The notes under the pieces: model-generated
The model's input: the letters and a program-made list of their open reading frames with translations, nothing else
Databases searched by the model: none
Told to the model about the DNA's origin: nothing
Shown: piece after piece, positions 24,872 through 34,429 of the stretch
Numbering within the stretch: the stretch's first letter is position 1
How the letters are laid out: every line of letters begins with the position of its first letter
Source of the DNA: Microbacterium sp. RU1D
GTDB taxonomy: Bacteria; Actinomycetota; Actinomycetes; Actinomycetales; Microbacteriaceae
Direction of reading: 5' to 3'
Assembly: GCF_900156435.1 (NCBI RefSeq)
Contig: NZ_FTPQ01000003.1
Coordinates: 1 to 64,000 of the forward strand
Length of the DNA stretch: 64,000 nucleotides
Program-made: the position numbers and the translations under genes

Positions 24872-25186
24872 TCAGGAGACGGGCTGCCAGATGTCGTAAA
24901 GACCCGACTGGGTCTCGTCCTCGTAGCGCTCGAAATCCGCGCGCACGGCGCGCAGCGCATCGGCACCGGCGCGGGTCGCTGCGGCGCCCTGTTCGAGAAG
25001 GGTCATGACCTGCGCGCGGATCTGCTCGTAGCTGTCGGCGACGTCCAGCGCGGCGAACGAGAACGCCCCCCGGTAGACGTCGATGCCCGACAGCTCCGTG
25101 CGTCCGGCCTCGATGGAGTCACCGGCGGCGTCCCACAGCGACGCGTCCTTCGACAGGGCCTCGTAGGCCAGGGAGATGTCACTCAT
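24872..25186 (-). CDS. EspC-like type VII secretion target family protein
   Basis: The 104-residue helical protein MSDISLAYEALSKDAS... fits the ESX-1 EspC-like (DUF2580/T7SS target) family in size and pattern. It has two long helices and a mid-sequence ALDVADSYEQIRAQV segment, and the C-terminal half resembles YEDETQSGLYD with spaced Tyr/Asp. The start at 25186 follows a GGAAAGGACTG site. It is two bases from the YbaB-like gene. It is probably exported or partners the WXG-like protein; no secretion ATPase is in the window. Confidence 0.65.
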   Translation of the reverse strand: MSDISLAYEALSKDASLWDAAGDSIEAGRTELSGIDVYRGAFSFAALDVADSYEQIRAQVMTLLEQGAAATRAGADALRAVRADFERYEDETQSGLYDIWQPVS

Positions 25187-25188
25187 CG

Positions 25189-25938
25189 TCAGTCCTTTCC
25201 CCGGAGGAAGTTCTCGAACGCCTCCGGATCGTCCACGAATCGCTGGTACTTCGCGAGGGGCGTGCCATCGAGCAGTCCCCCCGTGGCCTGGAGGGCTGTA
25301 TCGGCGCGGGCGCGGGAGATCGCTTCGTTCAGCTCGCGCGAGATGTCGCCGCCCGTCGCGCGAGAGAGCCACTCGGGCGACATCTCGAGGGCGAGGAGGT
25401 CTCCTGCGGGCGACACCCGCACCCGGACCCGCGCGTCGGCGGTCTCGACCGAGGTACCGGCGCGACCGCGGCGGACGGCCTCGTCATACGTGCTATCGAA
25501 GTTGGCGACGATGTCGTCCAGCACATCCAGGACGTTCTCGAGCACCTTGTTCGCCGCAGCGGTGGCCTCCGGTTCCGCCTCGAGCGCGGCCTTCATCCGC
25601 CCCGCCGCGGTCTGCGAGGTCGGCGGGACCGGTGTCGAGGCGCGCGGACGGTCCATCGCCTGGTCGAGCTGCACGGCCCACTCCGACAGACGCGCCTGGC
25701 TCAGGGCGCCGAACACGGAGAGCACGCCGTCGGCGAGCTCGGTGGGAGCGTAGACGTCGCGCCAGTCGTCACCGATGTCTACGGTGAGGAGTCCCTCCGG
25801 ACTGAGATCCAGGAAAATCGTGCCGGAATCGTCGTTCGCCGACGCCGGGAGCGGCTGGGCCGCCGCATCCTCGTAGGCACGCGCCTCGCGCATGATGTCG
25901 TCGTGCAGCTCGTAGAAGCGCTCGGCATCGTCGGACAT
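25189..25938 (-). CDS. YbaB/EbfC-like domain protein of the type VII-like set
   Basis: The 249-residue product has an acidic N-terminal region (1-110). A central helical part is followed by a C-terminal domain, RVRVRVSPAGDLLALEMSPEWL then ISRELNEAISRARAD (about 165-215), matching the YbaB/EbfC-like fold commonly encoded next to WXG and EspC-like genes in actinobacteria. The ATG at 25938 has GGGGGA upstream. It is the first gene of the cluster. Whether it binds DNA or is a chaperone-like partner is unknown. Confidence 0.68.
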   Translation of the reverse strand: MSDDAERFYELHDDIMREARAYEDAAAQPLPASANDDSGTIFLDLSPEGLLTVDIGDDWRDVYAPTELADGVLSVFGALSQARLSEWAVQLDQAMDRPRASTPVPPTSQTAAGRMKAALEAEPEATAAANKVLENVLDVLDDIVANFDSTYDEAVRRGRAGTSVETADARVRVRVSPAGDLLALEMSPEWLSRATGGDISRELNEAISRARADTALQATGGLLDGTPLAKYQRFVDDPEAFENFLRGKD

Positions 25939-26048
25939 TCGGCTCCCCCTCCGCGCTCGCCCCCGGAGCACCCGTCCACGCTATCCACGTCCCGGGCCAA
26001 CCGCCACCGCTCGACACGGCGCGGCGTCGTCCGGCATGATGCGCCGCG

Positions 26049-27842
26049 TCAGCCGATCGCCTCCGTGAGCTCGAACCAGCGCCCCTCGAGCTCGTCGCGC
26101 TCGGCCTCCATCTTGCCGATGCGCTCCATCTCCTCGCCAAGCCCGACGTAGTCCGCCTGATCGTGGTCGGCGAGGGCGGCCTTGGCCCGGTCGATCTGCT
26201 GCTGCAGCTTCTCGATCTTCCGCTCCGCAGCCGAGGCCTCCTTCTGCGCCGCGCGCAGGTCGGCTCCTTGCAGCCCGGCAGGGGCCGTCGAGCCGCCGGA
26301 TGCCGCGGGACGCGAGGGCTCGGCATCCTGTCGCGCGCGCAGCCGCAGGTACTCGTCCACTCCCCCGGGCAAGTGACGGAGCTTGGCATCCAGGATCGCG
26401 TACTGCTGGTCGGTGACGCGCTCGAGGAAGTACCGGTCGTGGGAGACGACGATGAGCGTGCCCGACCACGAGTCGAGCAGGTCTTCCATCGCCGCGAGCA
26501 TGTCGGTGTCGAGGTCGTTGGTCGGCTCGTCGAGGATCAGCACGTTGGGCTGGTCGAGGATCACCAGCAGCAGCTGCAGGCGGCGCTTCTGACCACCGGA
26601 GAGATCCTTCACCGGTGTCGAGAGCTGGGCGCTCGAGAACCCGAGGCGCTCCAGCAGCTGACCGGGGGTGAGCTCCTGCGCCTTGGATCCGGTACCGAAG
26701 GCGTAGGTCGTGCGGAGGTTCGAGATGACCACGCGCACCGGGTCGTTCAGGTGCTGGTCGAGCTCGTCGAGGCGCTGAGTGAGGGTGGCGACCTTCACGG
26801 TCTTCCCGCGCTTGACGCGTCCGCTCGTCGGCTCGAGCGAGCCGGTGACCAGGCTGAGCAGTGTCGACTTGCCCGCGCCGTTCACGCCGAGGATGCCGGT
26901 GCGCTCCCCCGGCGCGATCCGCCACTCGACGTCTTCCAGCACCGTCTTGTCGCCGAATGTCACGCCCGCGTCGAGCAGATCGACCACGTCTTTGCCGAGG
27001 CGCGCGACGGCGAGGGACTGCAGGGCCACCTTGTCGCGGATCTCGGGCACGTCGGCGATGAGTTCGTTGGCCGCGTCGATGCGGAACTTCGGCTTCGACG
27101 TGCGCGCCGGCGCCCCGCGGCGCAGCCACGCCAGCTCCTTGCGAGCGAGGTTCTGGCGGCGCTGTTCGATGGATGCCGCCTGGCGGTCGCGCTCGACACG
27201 CTGCAGGATGTAGGCCGCGTAGCCGCCCTCGAAGGGCTCGACGATGCGGTCGTGCACCTCCCACGTGGTGTTGCAGATCTCGTCGAGGAACCACCGGTCG
27301 TGCGTCACGACCAGCAGTCCGCCGGCCGACGGCGCCCACCTCTTCTTCAGGTGGCCCGCGAGCCACGTGATCGCCTCGACGTCGAGGTGGTTGGTCGGCT
27401 CGTCGAGGAACAGCACGTCCCAGTCGCCCGAGAGCAGCTTCGCCAGCGCCACGCGACGGCGCTGCCCACCCGACAGGTCGCCGAGCCGCGCGTCCCAGGG
27501 CAGGTCGCCGAGCAGACCCGCGATGACGTCGCGCGTGCGGGCATCGCCCGCCCACTCGTGCTCGGGGCGGTCGGCGACGACCGCGTGACCGATCGTGTCG
27601 TCGTCGTCGAGCGTGTCCTGCTGATCCAGCACCCCCACGGTCACCCCGCCGCGCACGGTGACGCGACCGCCGTCGGGTTCGCGGATGCCGGCGAGCATGC
27701 CCAGCAGACTCGACTTGCCGTCGCCGTTGCGGCCGACGATGCCGATGCGGTCGCCCTCGTTCACGCCGAGCGAGACGGAGTCGAAGACGACCTTGGTCGG
27801 GTATTCCAGGTGCAGGGCTTCGCCCCCGAGCAGATGTGCCAT
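26049..27842 (-). CDS. ABC-F family ATPase, Uup-like
   Basis: It is a soluble protein with two ATPase domains acting on ribosomes or nucleic acids, with no membrane partner. The 597-residue product has Walker A GRNGDGKSS (about 38-46) and, in the second half, GVNGAGKST. Both signature motifs (LSGGQRRRVALAK, LSGGQKRRLQLL) and both LDEPTN Walker B motifs are intact. A C-terminal coiled coil (about 535-597) is Uup-like. In related genomes this gene follows ispE; here an osmoprotectant transporter and a DUF427 gene separate them. Confidence 0.92.
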   Translation of the reverse strand: MAHLLGGEALHLEYPTKVVFDSVSLGVNEGDRIGIVGRNGDGKSSLLGMLAGIREPDGGRVTVRGGVTVGVLDQQDTLDDDDTIGHAVVADRPEHEWAGDARTRDVIAGLLGDLPWDARLGDLSGGQRRRVALAKLLSGDWDVLFLDEPTNHLDVEAITWLAGHLKKRWAPSAGGLLVVTHDRWFLDEICNTTWEVHDRIVEPFEGGYAAYILQRVERDRQAASIEQRRQNLARKELAWLRRGAPARTSKPKFRIDAANELIADVPEIRDKVALQSLAVARLGKDVVDLLDAGVTFGDKTVLEDVEWRIAPGERTGILGVNGAGKSTLLSLVTGSLEPTSGRVKRGKTVKVATLTQRLDELDQHLNDPVRVVISNLRTTYAFGTGSKAQELTPGQLLERLGFSSAQLSTPVKDLSGGQKRRLQLLLVILDQPNVLILDEPTNDLDTDMLAAMEDLLDSWSGTLIVVSHDRYFLERVTDQQYAILDAKLRHLPGGVDEYLRLRARQDAEPSRPAASGGSTAPAGLQGADLRAAQKEASAAERKIEKLQQQIDRAKAALADHDQADYVGLGEEMERIGKMEAERDELEGRWFELTEAIG

Positions 27843-27899
27843 ATCCGTCCCAGGCTACGCGGTGCTCGGGCTCGACGAGCGCGACGGGTCGTGGCATCC

Positions 27900-27979
27900 G
27901 GAACAACGACGGGGCCGCCCGACGAACCGGGACGACGCTCCCCCGGAACCACGACGGGGCCGCCGGCGAACCGGACGAC
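27900..27979. repeat. imperfect direct repeat of ~36 bp between the ABC-F gene and the osmoprotectant operon
   Basis: GGAACAACGACGGGGCCGCC at 27900 begins a unit of about 37 bases that recurs with small changes at 27945-27979 as GGAACCACGACGGGGCCGCC. Both units end in a GAACCGG-GACGAC variant. It is intergenic and follows the osmoprotectant binding-protein gene. Confidence 0.7.
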
Positions 27980-28000
27980 CCCGTGGCGGGCGGAGGGGAC

Positions 28001-28918
28001 TCAGAAGCCGTTGGCGGCGAGCCACTCCTTGGCGATGTCGGCGGTCGACTCCTGGTCGACGGTCGACTTCACGTTCAGCTCGACGAGGCCCTCGGGGGTG
28101 AGCGCCGCGCTGACCTTGTTCAGCACGTCGGCCACCTCGGAGGCGACGTTCGAGTTGACGACCGGCACGACGTTCGACGCGAGGAAGAGGCCCTCGGGGT
28201 CGGTCAGCGTGACGAGGTCGTCGGTCTGGATGCGGGGGTCGGCCGTGTAGACGTTCGCGACCTGGATGGTGCCCGCGACGAGGTCGTCGACCGTGGTCTC
28301 ACCGGTGGGCGAGAACTGCACATTCACGCCGTAGGTCGACTGCAGGCCGGTCGGGCCGTAGGGGCGCTCGGCGAGCTCGGCGTTGCCGCCGAGGGTCAGT
28401 CCCGAGGTGACCTTGGCCAGGTCGGCGATGCTCGTGAGCCCGTTCGCCTGGGCGAAGGCGGAGGTCACGGTGTACGAGTCCTGGTCGGTCGCCTCGGACT
28501 GGTCGAGAACCTCGAGGCCCTCCGGAAGCGCCGCCGGCAGGGCCGCGTAGACGTCGTCCGCGGTGCGGGCGGTGGTCTCGGCGTCGAAGAACTGCAGGAG
28601 GTTGCCGCTGTACTCGGGGAAGACCGAGACGGTGCCGTCCTCGAGCAGCGGGATGTACGCGTCGCGCTGGCCGATCTGGAACTGACGGGTGACCGTCTTA
28701 CCGGCGCCCTCGAGCGCTTGGGCGTAGATCTCGGCGATGATCTCGTTCGAGTAGTACGCCTGCGAGCCGACGACGATGGTGTCGGACGACGCCGACGCGT
28801 CGCCGCCGCCGTTGCTCAGCGGGTCGCTGGAGCCGCCGCTGCAGCCGGCGAGTGCGACGGAGGCGACAGCGAGGCCGGCGAAGACGCCGAGGCCCTTCCG
28901 GGTTCGTGCTGTGAACAT
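28001..28918 (-). CDS. osmoprotectant (quaternary amine) ABC transporter substrate-binding lipoprotein
   Basis: It captures glycine betaine, choline or a related compound outside the membrane. The 305-residue product has a signal peptide with lipobox LAGC (Cys26) and a Ser/Gly-rich tether. An OpuAC/QAT domain (TIVVGSQAYYSNEIIAEIYAQALE, VFPEYSGNLLQFF, LGGNAELAERPYGPTGL) follows. The ATG at 28918 is preceded by AGAGAG. It is the last gene of the operon (ATPase, permease, permease, binding protein). The exact ligand cannot be told from sequence. Confidence 0.88.
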   Translation of the reverse strand: MFTARTRKGLGVFAGLAVASVALAGCSGGSSDPLSNGGGDASASSDTIVVGSQAYYSNEIIAEIYAQALEGAGKTVTRQFQIGQRDAYIPLLEDGTVSVFPEYSGNLLQFFDAETTARTADDVYAALPAALPEGLEVLDQSEATDQDSYTVTSAFAQANGLTSIADLAKVTSGLTLGGNAELAERPYGPTGLQSTYGVNVQFSPTGETTVDDLVAGTIQVANVYTADPRIQTDDLVTLTDPEGLFLASNVVPVVNSNVASEVADVLNKVSAALTPEGLVELNVKSTVDQESTADIAKEWLAANGF

Positions 28919-28956
28919 GGGTGCTCTCTTTTCTGGTGATGCGGGATTCGGGTGGG

Positions 28957-29718
28957 TCAGGGGGTCGCGGGCGGCGCGGCGGGCGCGCCGACGGCGATGG
29001 CCTCGGCACGACGCTGGCGCGCGGAGCGCCGCTGCGGCTGCGCGGATCCGGCGGCGCGGATGCCACGCGGCACGACGAGATGCTGCACAAGGGCGAACAG
29101 TCCGTCGATGACGAGGGCGAGAACGGCGACGAGGATCGCGCCGCCGATGAGGATGTCGAAGCGGCGGAGCGGGATCGCGGCGATGATGTACTGCCCCAGA
29201 CCGCCGAGGCCGATGTAGGCCGCGATCGTCACGGTGGCGAGCACCTGCAGCGTCGCCGCTCGTACGCCGCCGACCAGCAGCGGCAGGCCGAGCGGAACCT
29301 CGATGCGCCAGAGGATCTGCGATTCGGTCATGCCCATCGATCGGCCGGCGTCGATGATGCGGCGGTCGATCGCCTCGAAGCCGGTGTAGGCGCCGGCCAG
29401 GAGCGACGGGATCGCGAGCACGACGAACGAGATCACCGCGGCCTCGGGCTTGTGCAGCACGCCGAGCAGGAGGGTCAGCAGGATGAGGAGCCCGAACGAC
29501 GGGATCGCGCGCGCGGCTCCCGAGATCGCGACGGCGACCTCTCGCCCCTTGCCCGTGTGGCCGATGAACCACCCGAGCGGGATCGCGATGACGCCCGCGA
29601 TGACCACGGCGATGAGGGTGTACAGCAGCTGCACGCCGATCGCGAGCGGGATGGGGTCGAACCCCCGGCCGGGGTCGCCGGAGAAGATCCAGCCGATGGC
29701 GTCTCCGAGCAGGTTCAT
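28957..29718 (-). CDS. osmoprotectant ABC transporter permease
   Basis: This is one of two inner-membrane permeases of the osmoprotectant importer. The 253-residue product has five to six membrane spans and the coupling loop (EAIDRRIIDAGRSMGMTESQILWRIEVPLGLPLL, where EAA-type motifs lie). It also carries AAYIGLGGLGQYI and a basic C-terminal tail. The ATG at 29718 overlaps the preceding permease stop (ATGA); the longer open frame upstream is out of register with that gene and is a shadow. Confidence 0.9.
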   Translation of the reverse strand: MNLLGDAIGWIFSGDPGRGFDPIPLAIGVQLLYTLIAVVIAGVIAIPLGWFIGHTGKGREVAVAISGAARAIPSFGLLILLTLLLGVLHKPEAAVISFVVLAIPSLLAGAYTGFEAIDRRIIDAGRSMGMTESQILWRIEVPLGLPLLVGGVRAATLQVLATVTIAAYIGLGGLGQYIIAAIPLRRFDILIGGAILVAVLALVIDGLFALVQHLVVPRGIRAAGSAQPQRRSARQRRAEAIAVGAPAAPPATP

Positions 29719-30395
29719 GCGGCCACCGCCGTCCGTGCGCGCCGCGCCGACGGCACCGCGGCCCGGCGCGTCCACGGCATCAGCAGGCGGCCCACGATCA
29801 CGAGGACGAGGTCGATCACGAGTGCCAGCACGACGACGGCGACGACCCCCGCGAAGACCTCCGGGATGATCCGCCGCTGGAGCCCGTTGGTGAAGAGGTA
29901 GCCGATGTTCTGGATGCCGACGAGGATGCCGACGGTGGCCAGCGCGATCGTGCTCGCCGAGGCGACGCGGAGACCGGCGAGCACGACGGGTCCCGCGAGC
30001 GGGAACTCGACGGCCACGAAACGACGGAACGATCCGTAGCCGATGGCCGTGGACGCCTGGCGGACGCCGGCATCCACCGAATCGAGCCCGTCGGCGACGG
30101 CGCGGACGAGGATGGCGACCGCGTAGATCGCGAGCGCCACGATGAGGTTCGTTTCGCTGACGATGCTGTACCAGCCGGTCACGACCGGAACGAGGATGAG
30201 CAGCGCGAGCGAGGGGATCGTGTACAGCAGCCCGGTGATGGTGATGACGCCGCTGCGCACCAGGCGATAGCGCCAGGCGACCCAGCCGAGCGGGATGCTG
30301 ATGACGAAGCCGACGACCAGCGCGATCAGACTCTGGCGCAGGTGCACGAGCGTCAGCTGCCCGATGAGATCGAGATTGTTGCCGACCCAGTTCAC
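29715..30395 (-). CDS. osmoprotectant ABC transporter permease
   Basis: This second permease subunit has 226 residues and about six hydrophobic segments. The cytoplasmic coupling segment reads ASTAIGYGSFRRFVAVEFPLAGPVVLAGL, and ATVGILVGIQNIGYLF follows. It starts with GTG overlapping the ATPase stop (GTGA). Together with the next permease it forms the heterodimeric channel typical of OpuC/Osm systems. Confidence 0.9.
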   Translation of the reverse strand: MNWVGNNLDLIGQLTLVHLRQSLIALVVGFVISIPLGWVAWRYRLVRSGVITITGLLYTIPSLALLILVPVVTGWYSIVSETNLIVALAIYAVAILVRAVADGLDSVDAGVRQASTAIGYGSFRRFVAVEFPLAGPVVLAGLRVASASTIALATVGILVGIQNIGYLFTNGLQRRIIPEVFAGVVAVVVLALVIDLVLVIVGRLLMPWTRRAAVPSARRARTAVAA

Positions 30396-31216
30396 GGGCG
30401 GGGCTCCTCCACGAGGGCACCCTGGGTGCGGCCCTCGGCATCCACGACGACCGTTCCGTTCGCGGTCTGCTTCAGGTGCAGGGCGCGCTTGCCCTTCACG
30501 GCGCCGATGAAGCTCGCCACGAAGTCGCTCGCCGGGTTCTCGACGATCTCGCTCGGCGTGCCGACCTGGGCGATCTTGGCGCCCTTCTCGAGGATGACGA
30601 CCTGGTCGCCGAGCAGGAACGCTTCATCGATGTCGTGGGTGACGAAGACGATCGTCTTGCCGATCTCGCTCTGCAGGCGCAGCAGCTCCTGCTGGAGCTC
30701 GTCGCGCACGATGGGGTCGACGGCACCGAACGGCTCGTCCATGAGAAGGATGTTGGGGTCGGCCGCGAGTCCGCGCGCGACACCCACGCGCTGCTGCTGC
30801 CCGCCCGACAACTGGCTCGGGTAGCGGTCGGCCATGGCGGTGTCGAGACCGACGGTCCTCATGAGCTCGAGGGCGCGCGTGCGTGCCGTCTTGCGGTTCT
30901 GCCCCTGCAGGACGGGGACGGTCGCGATGTTGTCTGCGACCGTGAAGTGCGGCAGGAGCCCGGAGTTCTGCATCACGTAGCCGATGCTCCGGCGCAACTG
31001 CACAGCCGGCTTGCCGCCGATGTCGTCACCGTCGATGGTGATCTCTCCCGACGACGGCTCGACCATGCGGTTGATCATGCGCAGCAGCGTCGTCTTGCCA
31101 CAGCCGGACGAACCCACGAACACGGTCGTCTTGCGCGAGGGGATGACGAGGTGGAAGTCGTCGACGGCGCGGGTGCCGTCGGGGAAAATCTTCGAGACTG
31201 CGGAGAACTCGATCAT
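30392..31216 (-). CDS. osmoprotectant ABC transporter ATP-binding protein
   Basis: This is the cytosolic ATPase that powers uptake. The 274-residue product has Walker A GSSGCGKTT (about 36-44), the Q loop YVMQNSG, signature LSGGQQQRVGVARG, Walker B NILLMDEPFGAVDP and the H-loop FVTHDIDEA. The length is slightly short for OpuCA proteins, and no C-terminal CBS pair is present, so osmosensing through CBS domains is unlikely. It is the first gene of the operon. Confidence 0.93.
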   Translation of the reverse strand: MIEFSAVSKIFPDGTRAVDDFHLVIPSRKTTVFVGSSGCGKTTLLRMINRMVEPSSGEITIDGDDIGGKPAVQLRRSIGYVMQNSGLLPHFTVADNIATVPVLQGQNRKTARTRALELMRTVGLDTAMADRYPSQLSGGQQQRVGVARGLAADPNILLMDEPFGAVDPIVRDELQQELLRLQSEIGKTIVFVTHDIDEAFLLGDQVVILEKGAKIAQVGTPSEIVENPASDFVASFIGAVKGKRALHLKQTANGTVVVDAEGRTQGALVEEPRP

Positions 31217-31229
31217 GCGAATCGCCGCC

Positions 31230-31532
31230 TCAGTCGGAGACCACGACCTTGCGGTCGAAGGCCACGTAGCCGGCGAAGTCCTTCCCGACGCGTTCGACCG
31301 CGCCGTCGCGCAGGTCGGGGTACGACCAGGCGCCGTCCTTCAGTTCCGCACCGTCGAGCGAGACGTTCCAGTACTGCGCGGCACCCTTCCACGGGCAGGT
31401 GTAGGCGGTGGGGCTCTTCTGCAGGGCACCCTCGCGCACCGCCCGCGGCGGGAAGTACCAGTTGCCTTCGATCGAAGCCAGGTCGTCGCGGTCGGCTTCG
31501 GCGATCACGACGCCGTCCAGCGTTGCCTTCAT
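31230..31532 (-). CDS. DUF427 family protein
   Basis: The function is unknown. The 100-residue product matches the DUF427 fold: KATLDGVVIAEAD, NWYFPPRAV, TAYTCPWKGAAQYWNV, AWSYPDL and a C-terminal GYVAFDRKVVV. The ATG at 31532 is preceded by GGAGGGGG. A 10-base gap precedes the osmoprotectant ATPase gene, so it may share that transcript, although the relation is probably positional. Confidence 0.9.
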   Translation of the reverse strand: MKATLDGVVIAEADRDDLASIEGNWYFPPRAVREGALQKSPTAYTCPWKGAAQYWNVSLDGAELKDGAWSYPDLRDGAVERVGKDFAGYVAFDRKVVVSD

Positions 31533-31675
31533 GGGTACCCCCTCCGTGGCGCCCCGCGGGCACAGCGCCCACGGGTGACGGTCCACCTCGGTCGAGGCTA
31601 GCGAGGTACGGATCGCGCAATCGGAAGATTGCTCCGTGTGTCGACCTGGGCTATGGTGCCGCGACACGCGTAGCC

Positions 31676-32608
31676 TCAGAGCACGCGCGCCCCGGGCACA
31701 GGCCCGTGCACGTGGAGGGCGACGAGCCCCGCGGCGCTCAGTGTCACCTGCAGATCGATCGCGGATGACTCGTCGGCGGCGAGGAATGCGAGGGTCGGCC
31801 CCGAGCCTGACACCAGTCCCGCCAGGGCGCCGGAGCTCTCGCCGCGCTCGAGCACGCGGGCCAGGTCGGGCCGCAGGTGCAGCGCGGGCGCCTGCAGGTC
31901 GTTGCGCAGCGTCGCCGCGAGCATCGTGGCATCCCCCTGCCGGATCGCGTGCAGTACGTCGGGGTCGACCGCGGGGACGCGCGGAGCGGGTCCGATGTCG
32001 ACCGCGTGGCGCGCTCGATGAGCGTCGAGCTCGCCGTAGACCACCGGTGTCGACATCCCGACCTCGTTCGGCACCAGCACCCAGTCGAAGCGTCCGCGGG
32101 CCAGGGCCGGGCTGAGCTCATCGCCGCGACCGGTGCCCACCGCGGTGCCGCCGAGGAGGGCGAACGGCACGTCGGCGCCGAGCTGCGCGGCAAGGCCGGC
32201 GAGCTCGCTCGTCGGCATCCCGAGGCCCCACAAGGCGTCGCACGCGACGAGGGCGGCCGCGGCATCGGCGGATCCGCCGCCCATTCCGCCGGCGACGGGA
32301 ACGGCCTTGCGGATCGCGAGATGCGCGCCGTGATCGACACCCGCCGTGCGTGCGAGGAGTCGCGCCGCCCGGATCGCGAGATTGCGCTCGTCGGTGGGCA
32401 CGCCGTCGATGTCGACCGGGCCCTTCGCGGTGACCGACATCGTGAGGTCGTCGGCCGGGGTGGCCACCATCTCTTCGTAGAGCGAGACGGCCTGGAACGC
32501 CGTTGCGAGCTCGTGATAGCCGTCGTCCTGCACATCGCCCACTTCGAGGAAGACGTTGATCTTCCCGGGCGCGCGCACCCGCACGGACGCGGGGCCGACG
32601 AGACTCAC
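31676..32608 (-). CDS. ispE: 4-diphosphocytidyl-2-C-methyl-D-erythritol kinase
   Basis: It phosphorylates CDP-methylerythritol in the non-mevalonate isoprenoid pathway. The 310-residue GHMP kinase has [28 protein letters not shown] (ATP loop, about 105-125) and [10 protein letters not shown] (C-terminal loop). It starts at a GTG at 32608. In many actinobacteria it directly follows rsmA; here two non-chain genes are inserted between them. Confidence 0.95.
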   Translation of the reverse strand: MSLVGPASVRVRAPGKINVFLEVGDVQDDGYHELATAFQAVSLYEEMVATPADDLTMSVTAKGPVDIDGVPTDERNLAIRAARLLARTAGVDHGAHLAIRKAVPVAGGMGGGSADAAAALVACDALWGLGMPTSELAGLAAQLGADVPFALLGGTAVGTGRGDELSPALARGRFDWVLVPNEVGMSTPVVYGELDAHRARHAVDIGPAPRVPAVDPDVLHAIRQGDATMLAATLRNDLQAPALHLRPDLARVLERGESSGALAGLVSGSGPTLAFLAADESSAIDLQVTLSAAGLVALHVHGPVPGARVL

Positions 32609-32807
32609 GAACGTCCCCGCTCACTGGTGCGCGGCAACGCGCCGCCGTGTGCGAAACTGGAACGTCGGCCCGCTTCCCGCCGTCGCTCGCAGGGCGGTTC
32701 GGGACAGACCGGGCCGGAGCGAGCGATGAGAGTCACTCTTCGACAGTAGCGCTCCGCTCCCCGCCGTTCGGCGCCGCCGCCGAAACGTCTTCGTAACCCC
32801 GGAACCC

Positions 32808-32813
32808 TACGGT
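32808..32813 (+). promoter_or_regulatory. -10 element for the Stealth gene
   Basis: TACGGT lies about 40 bases before the ATG at 32849, which has a strong GAGGAGG site. A CGTTCGGCG/CGCCGAAACG hairpin lies upstream at about 32765-32786. Confidence 0.35.
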
Positions 32814-32848
32814 GTCCGGAACCCGTCACCTACCCCCGAGGAGGCAGT

Positions 32849-34429
32849 ATGCGCCCGATGGTCCCCCTGTCGATCGACACCGACCCCTGGCGCGCGCTGC
32901 TCTCCCGCTCCGATATCCGGATGCACGACGGCATCCTGCACGTCGTCGACGACACGTCGACCCCCTCCCTCGCCGAGCGCGACGACCTGCTGACCGCGGC
33001 GTCCGCGATCGAGGCGAGCGGCGTGCGCGTGCTGCTGGTGCGCGACGCGAACCGTCGTCCGAAGCTGGTCGTCGACACCGCCGACGCCGAGGCGGCGCTG
33101 ACGGCGCTCCACGACCCCGAGCTGGGGCCGTTCTACCTCAAGGCCCGCGGCGAAGACCCCGTGCCCGCGCACAGCGTCCACCCCACCGCCGGTTCGGTGC
33201 AGGCTTACGCCGTCTTTCGCCCGCGCACCTCGACCGAGGGCTCGTACCGCTACGGCGCCTCACTGGCTCCGCGCCTGGAGCTCTGGCGCTTCGGCGAGAA
33301 GACGATCGAGGCGCCGCGCCCCAGCGCCCTCACGCGTCGCCGGTTCGCCGCGGCCGACCTCGACCTGACCGAGGTGGAGCGCTACGGGCGCCGGTGGACG
33401 ACCGTGACGGGCATGTTCGACCCGCACCCGAACGAGCTCACCGCCGACGTCGACATGGTCTTCTCGTGGGTCGACGGCTCGTCCAGCGAGTTCCAGCGCC
33501 AGCGCGCCGCGCGCATGAAGGGCTACGTCGTGGGCGACGGCGACGACAACGCGGCCCGCTACCGCCAGGTCGACGAATTGCGTTACGCCCTGCGCAGCGT
33601 CCACATGTACGCGCCGTGGGTGCGCCGGATCTTCATCGCGACCGACTCCCCCACGCCTGAGTGGCTCGCCGATCACCCGAAGGTCACGATCGTACGCAGC
33701 GAGGAGTTCTTCGCCGACCCCTCGGTGCTGCCCACGCACAACTCGCACGCCGTCGAGGCGCAGCTGCACCGCATCCCCGGTCTGGCCGAGCACTTCCTCT
33801 ACAGCAACGACGACATGTTCTTCGGTCGTCCCGTCACCCCCGAGCTGTTCTTCAGCGGCGGCGGGGTCAGCCGCTTCGTCGAGAGCGGCGTGCGCATCGG
33901 CAGCGGCCCGGCGCACATCGAACGCTCCGGCCACGACAATGGTCTGCGCGTAAACCGCGCGCTGCTCAAAGAGCGGTTCGGTCGCGTCATCACGCTGGAC
34001 CTCGAGCACTGCGCCACGCCGCTGCGCCGCTCGGTCGCCTTCGAGCTCGAGCGCGAGTTCGCCGACGACTACGCCCGCACCGCGGCCAGCCGCTTCCGCT
34101 CCGCGACCGACATCTCGGTGACCAACAGCCTGTACCACTACTACGCCCTCGCGACCGGGCGGGCCATCGTCACCACCGAGCCGCGCACGCGCTACGTGCA
34201 GACGACGCAGCTGGACTCGTTGCGCACGATGGAGCGCCTCGTCTCCCGCCGTGACACCGACATGTTCTGCCTGAACGACGGCAGCGTGCCCGAGATCCCG
34301 GAAGAGGTGCGGGTGCCCGCCCTGCGCGCGTGCCTCGAACGGTACTTCCCCGTCGCCGCACCGTGGGAGAAGACCGCGGTCAGCGAAGGATCGGCAGCGG
34401 CGTCGTCGGCGGCGACACCGGTCCGCTGA
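32849..34429 (+). CDS. Stealth-family sugar-phosphate transferase
   Basis: It likely transfers a sugar-1-phosphate onto a cell-surface polysaccharide or glycolipid. The 526-residue product has the four Stealth conserved regions: [12 protein letters not shown] (CR1), [29 protein letters not shown] (CR2), a [17 protein letters not shown] segment (CR3) and a CLNDG near the end (CR4). The region before CR1 (1-200) is a variable domain. Stealth proteins hold their catalytic residues in CR1-CR3. The strong RBS and own promoter indicate independent expression. The gene overlaps the convergent phosphoesterase by 50 bases. Confidence 0.9.
   Translation: MRPMVPLSIDTDPWRALLSRSDIRMHDGILHVVDDTSTPSLAERDDLLTAASAIEASGVRVLLVRDANRRPKLVVDTADAEAALTALHDPELGPFYLKARGEDPVPAHSVHPTAGSVQAYAVFRPRTSTEGSYRYGASLAPRLELWRFGEKTIEAPRPSALTRRRFAAADLDLTEVERYGRRWTTVTGMFDPHPNELTADVDMVFSWVDGSSSEFQRQRAARMKGYVVGDGDDNAARYRQVDELRYALRSVHMYAPWVRRIFIATDSPTPEWLADHPKVTIVRSEEFFADPSVLPTHNSHAVEAQLHRIPGLAEHFLYSNDDMFFGRPVTPELFFSGGGVSRFVESGVRIGSGPAHIERSGHDNGLRVNRALLKERFGRVITLDLEHCATPLRRSVAFELEREFADDYARTAASRFRSATDISVTNSLYHYYALATGRAIVTTEPRTRYVQTTQLDSLRTMERLVSRRDTDMFCLNDGSVPEIPEEVRVPALRACLERYFPVAAPWEKTAVSEGSAAASSAATPVR

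Noticed and set aside
28957..30441. Reading the osmoprotectant permeases as one long 494-residue protein
   Set aside because: The first part is out of frame relative to the permease that family similarity supports; the two permeases overlap as ATGA and are separate genes.
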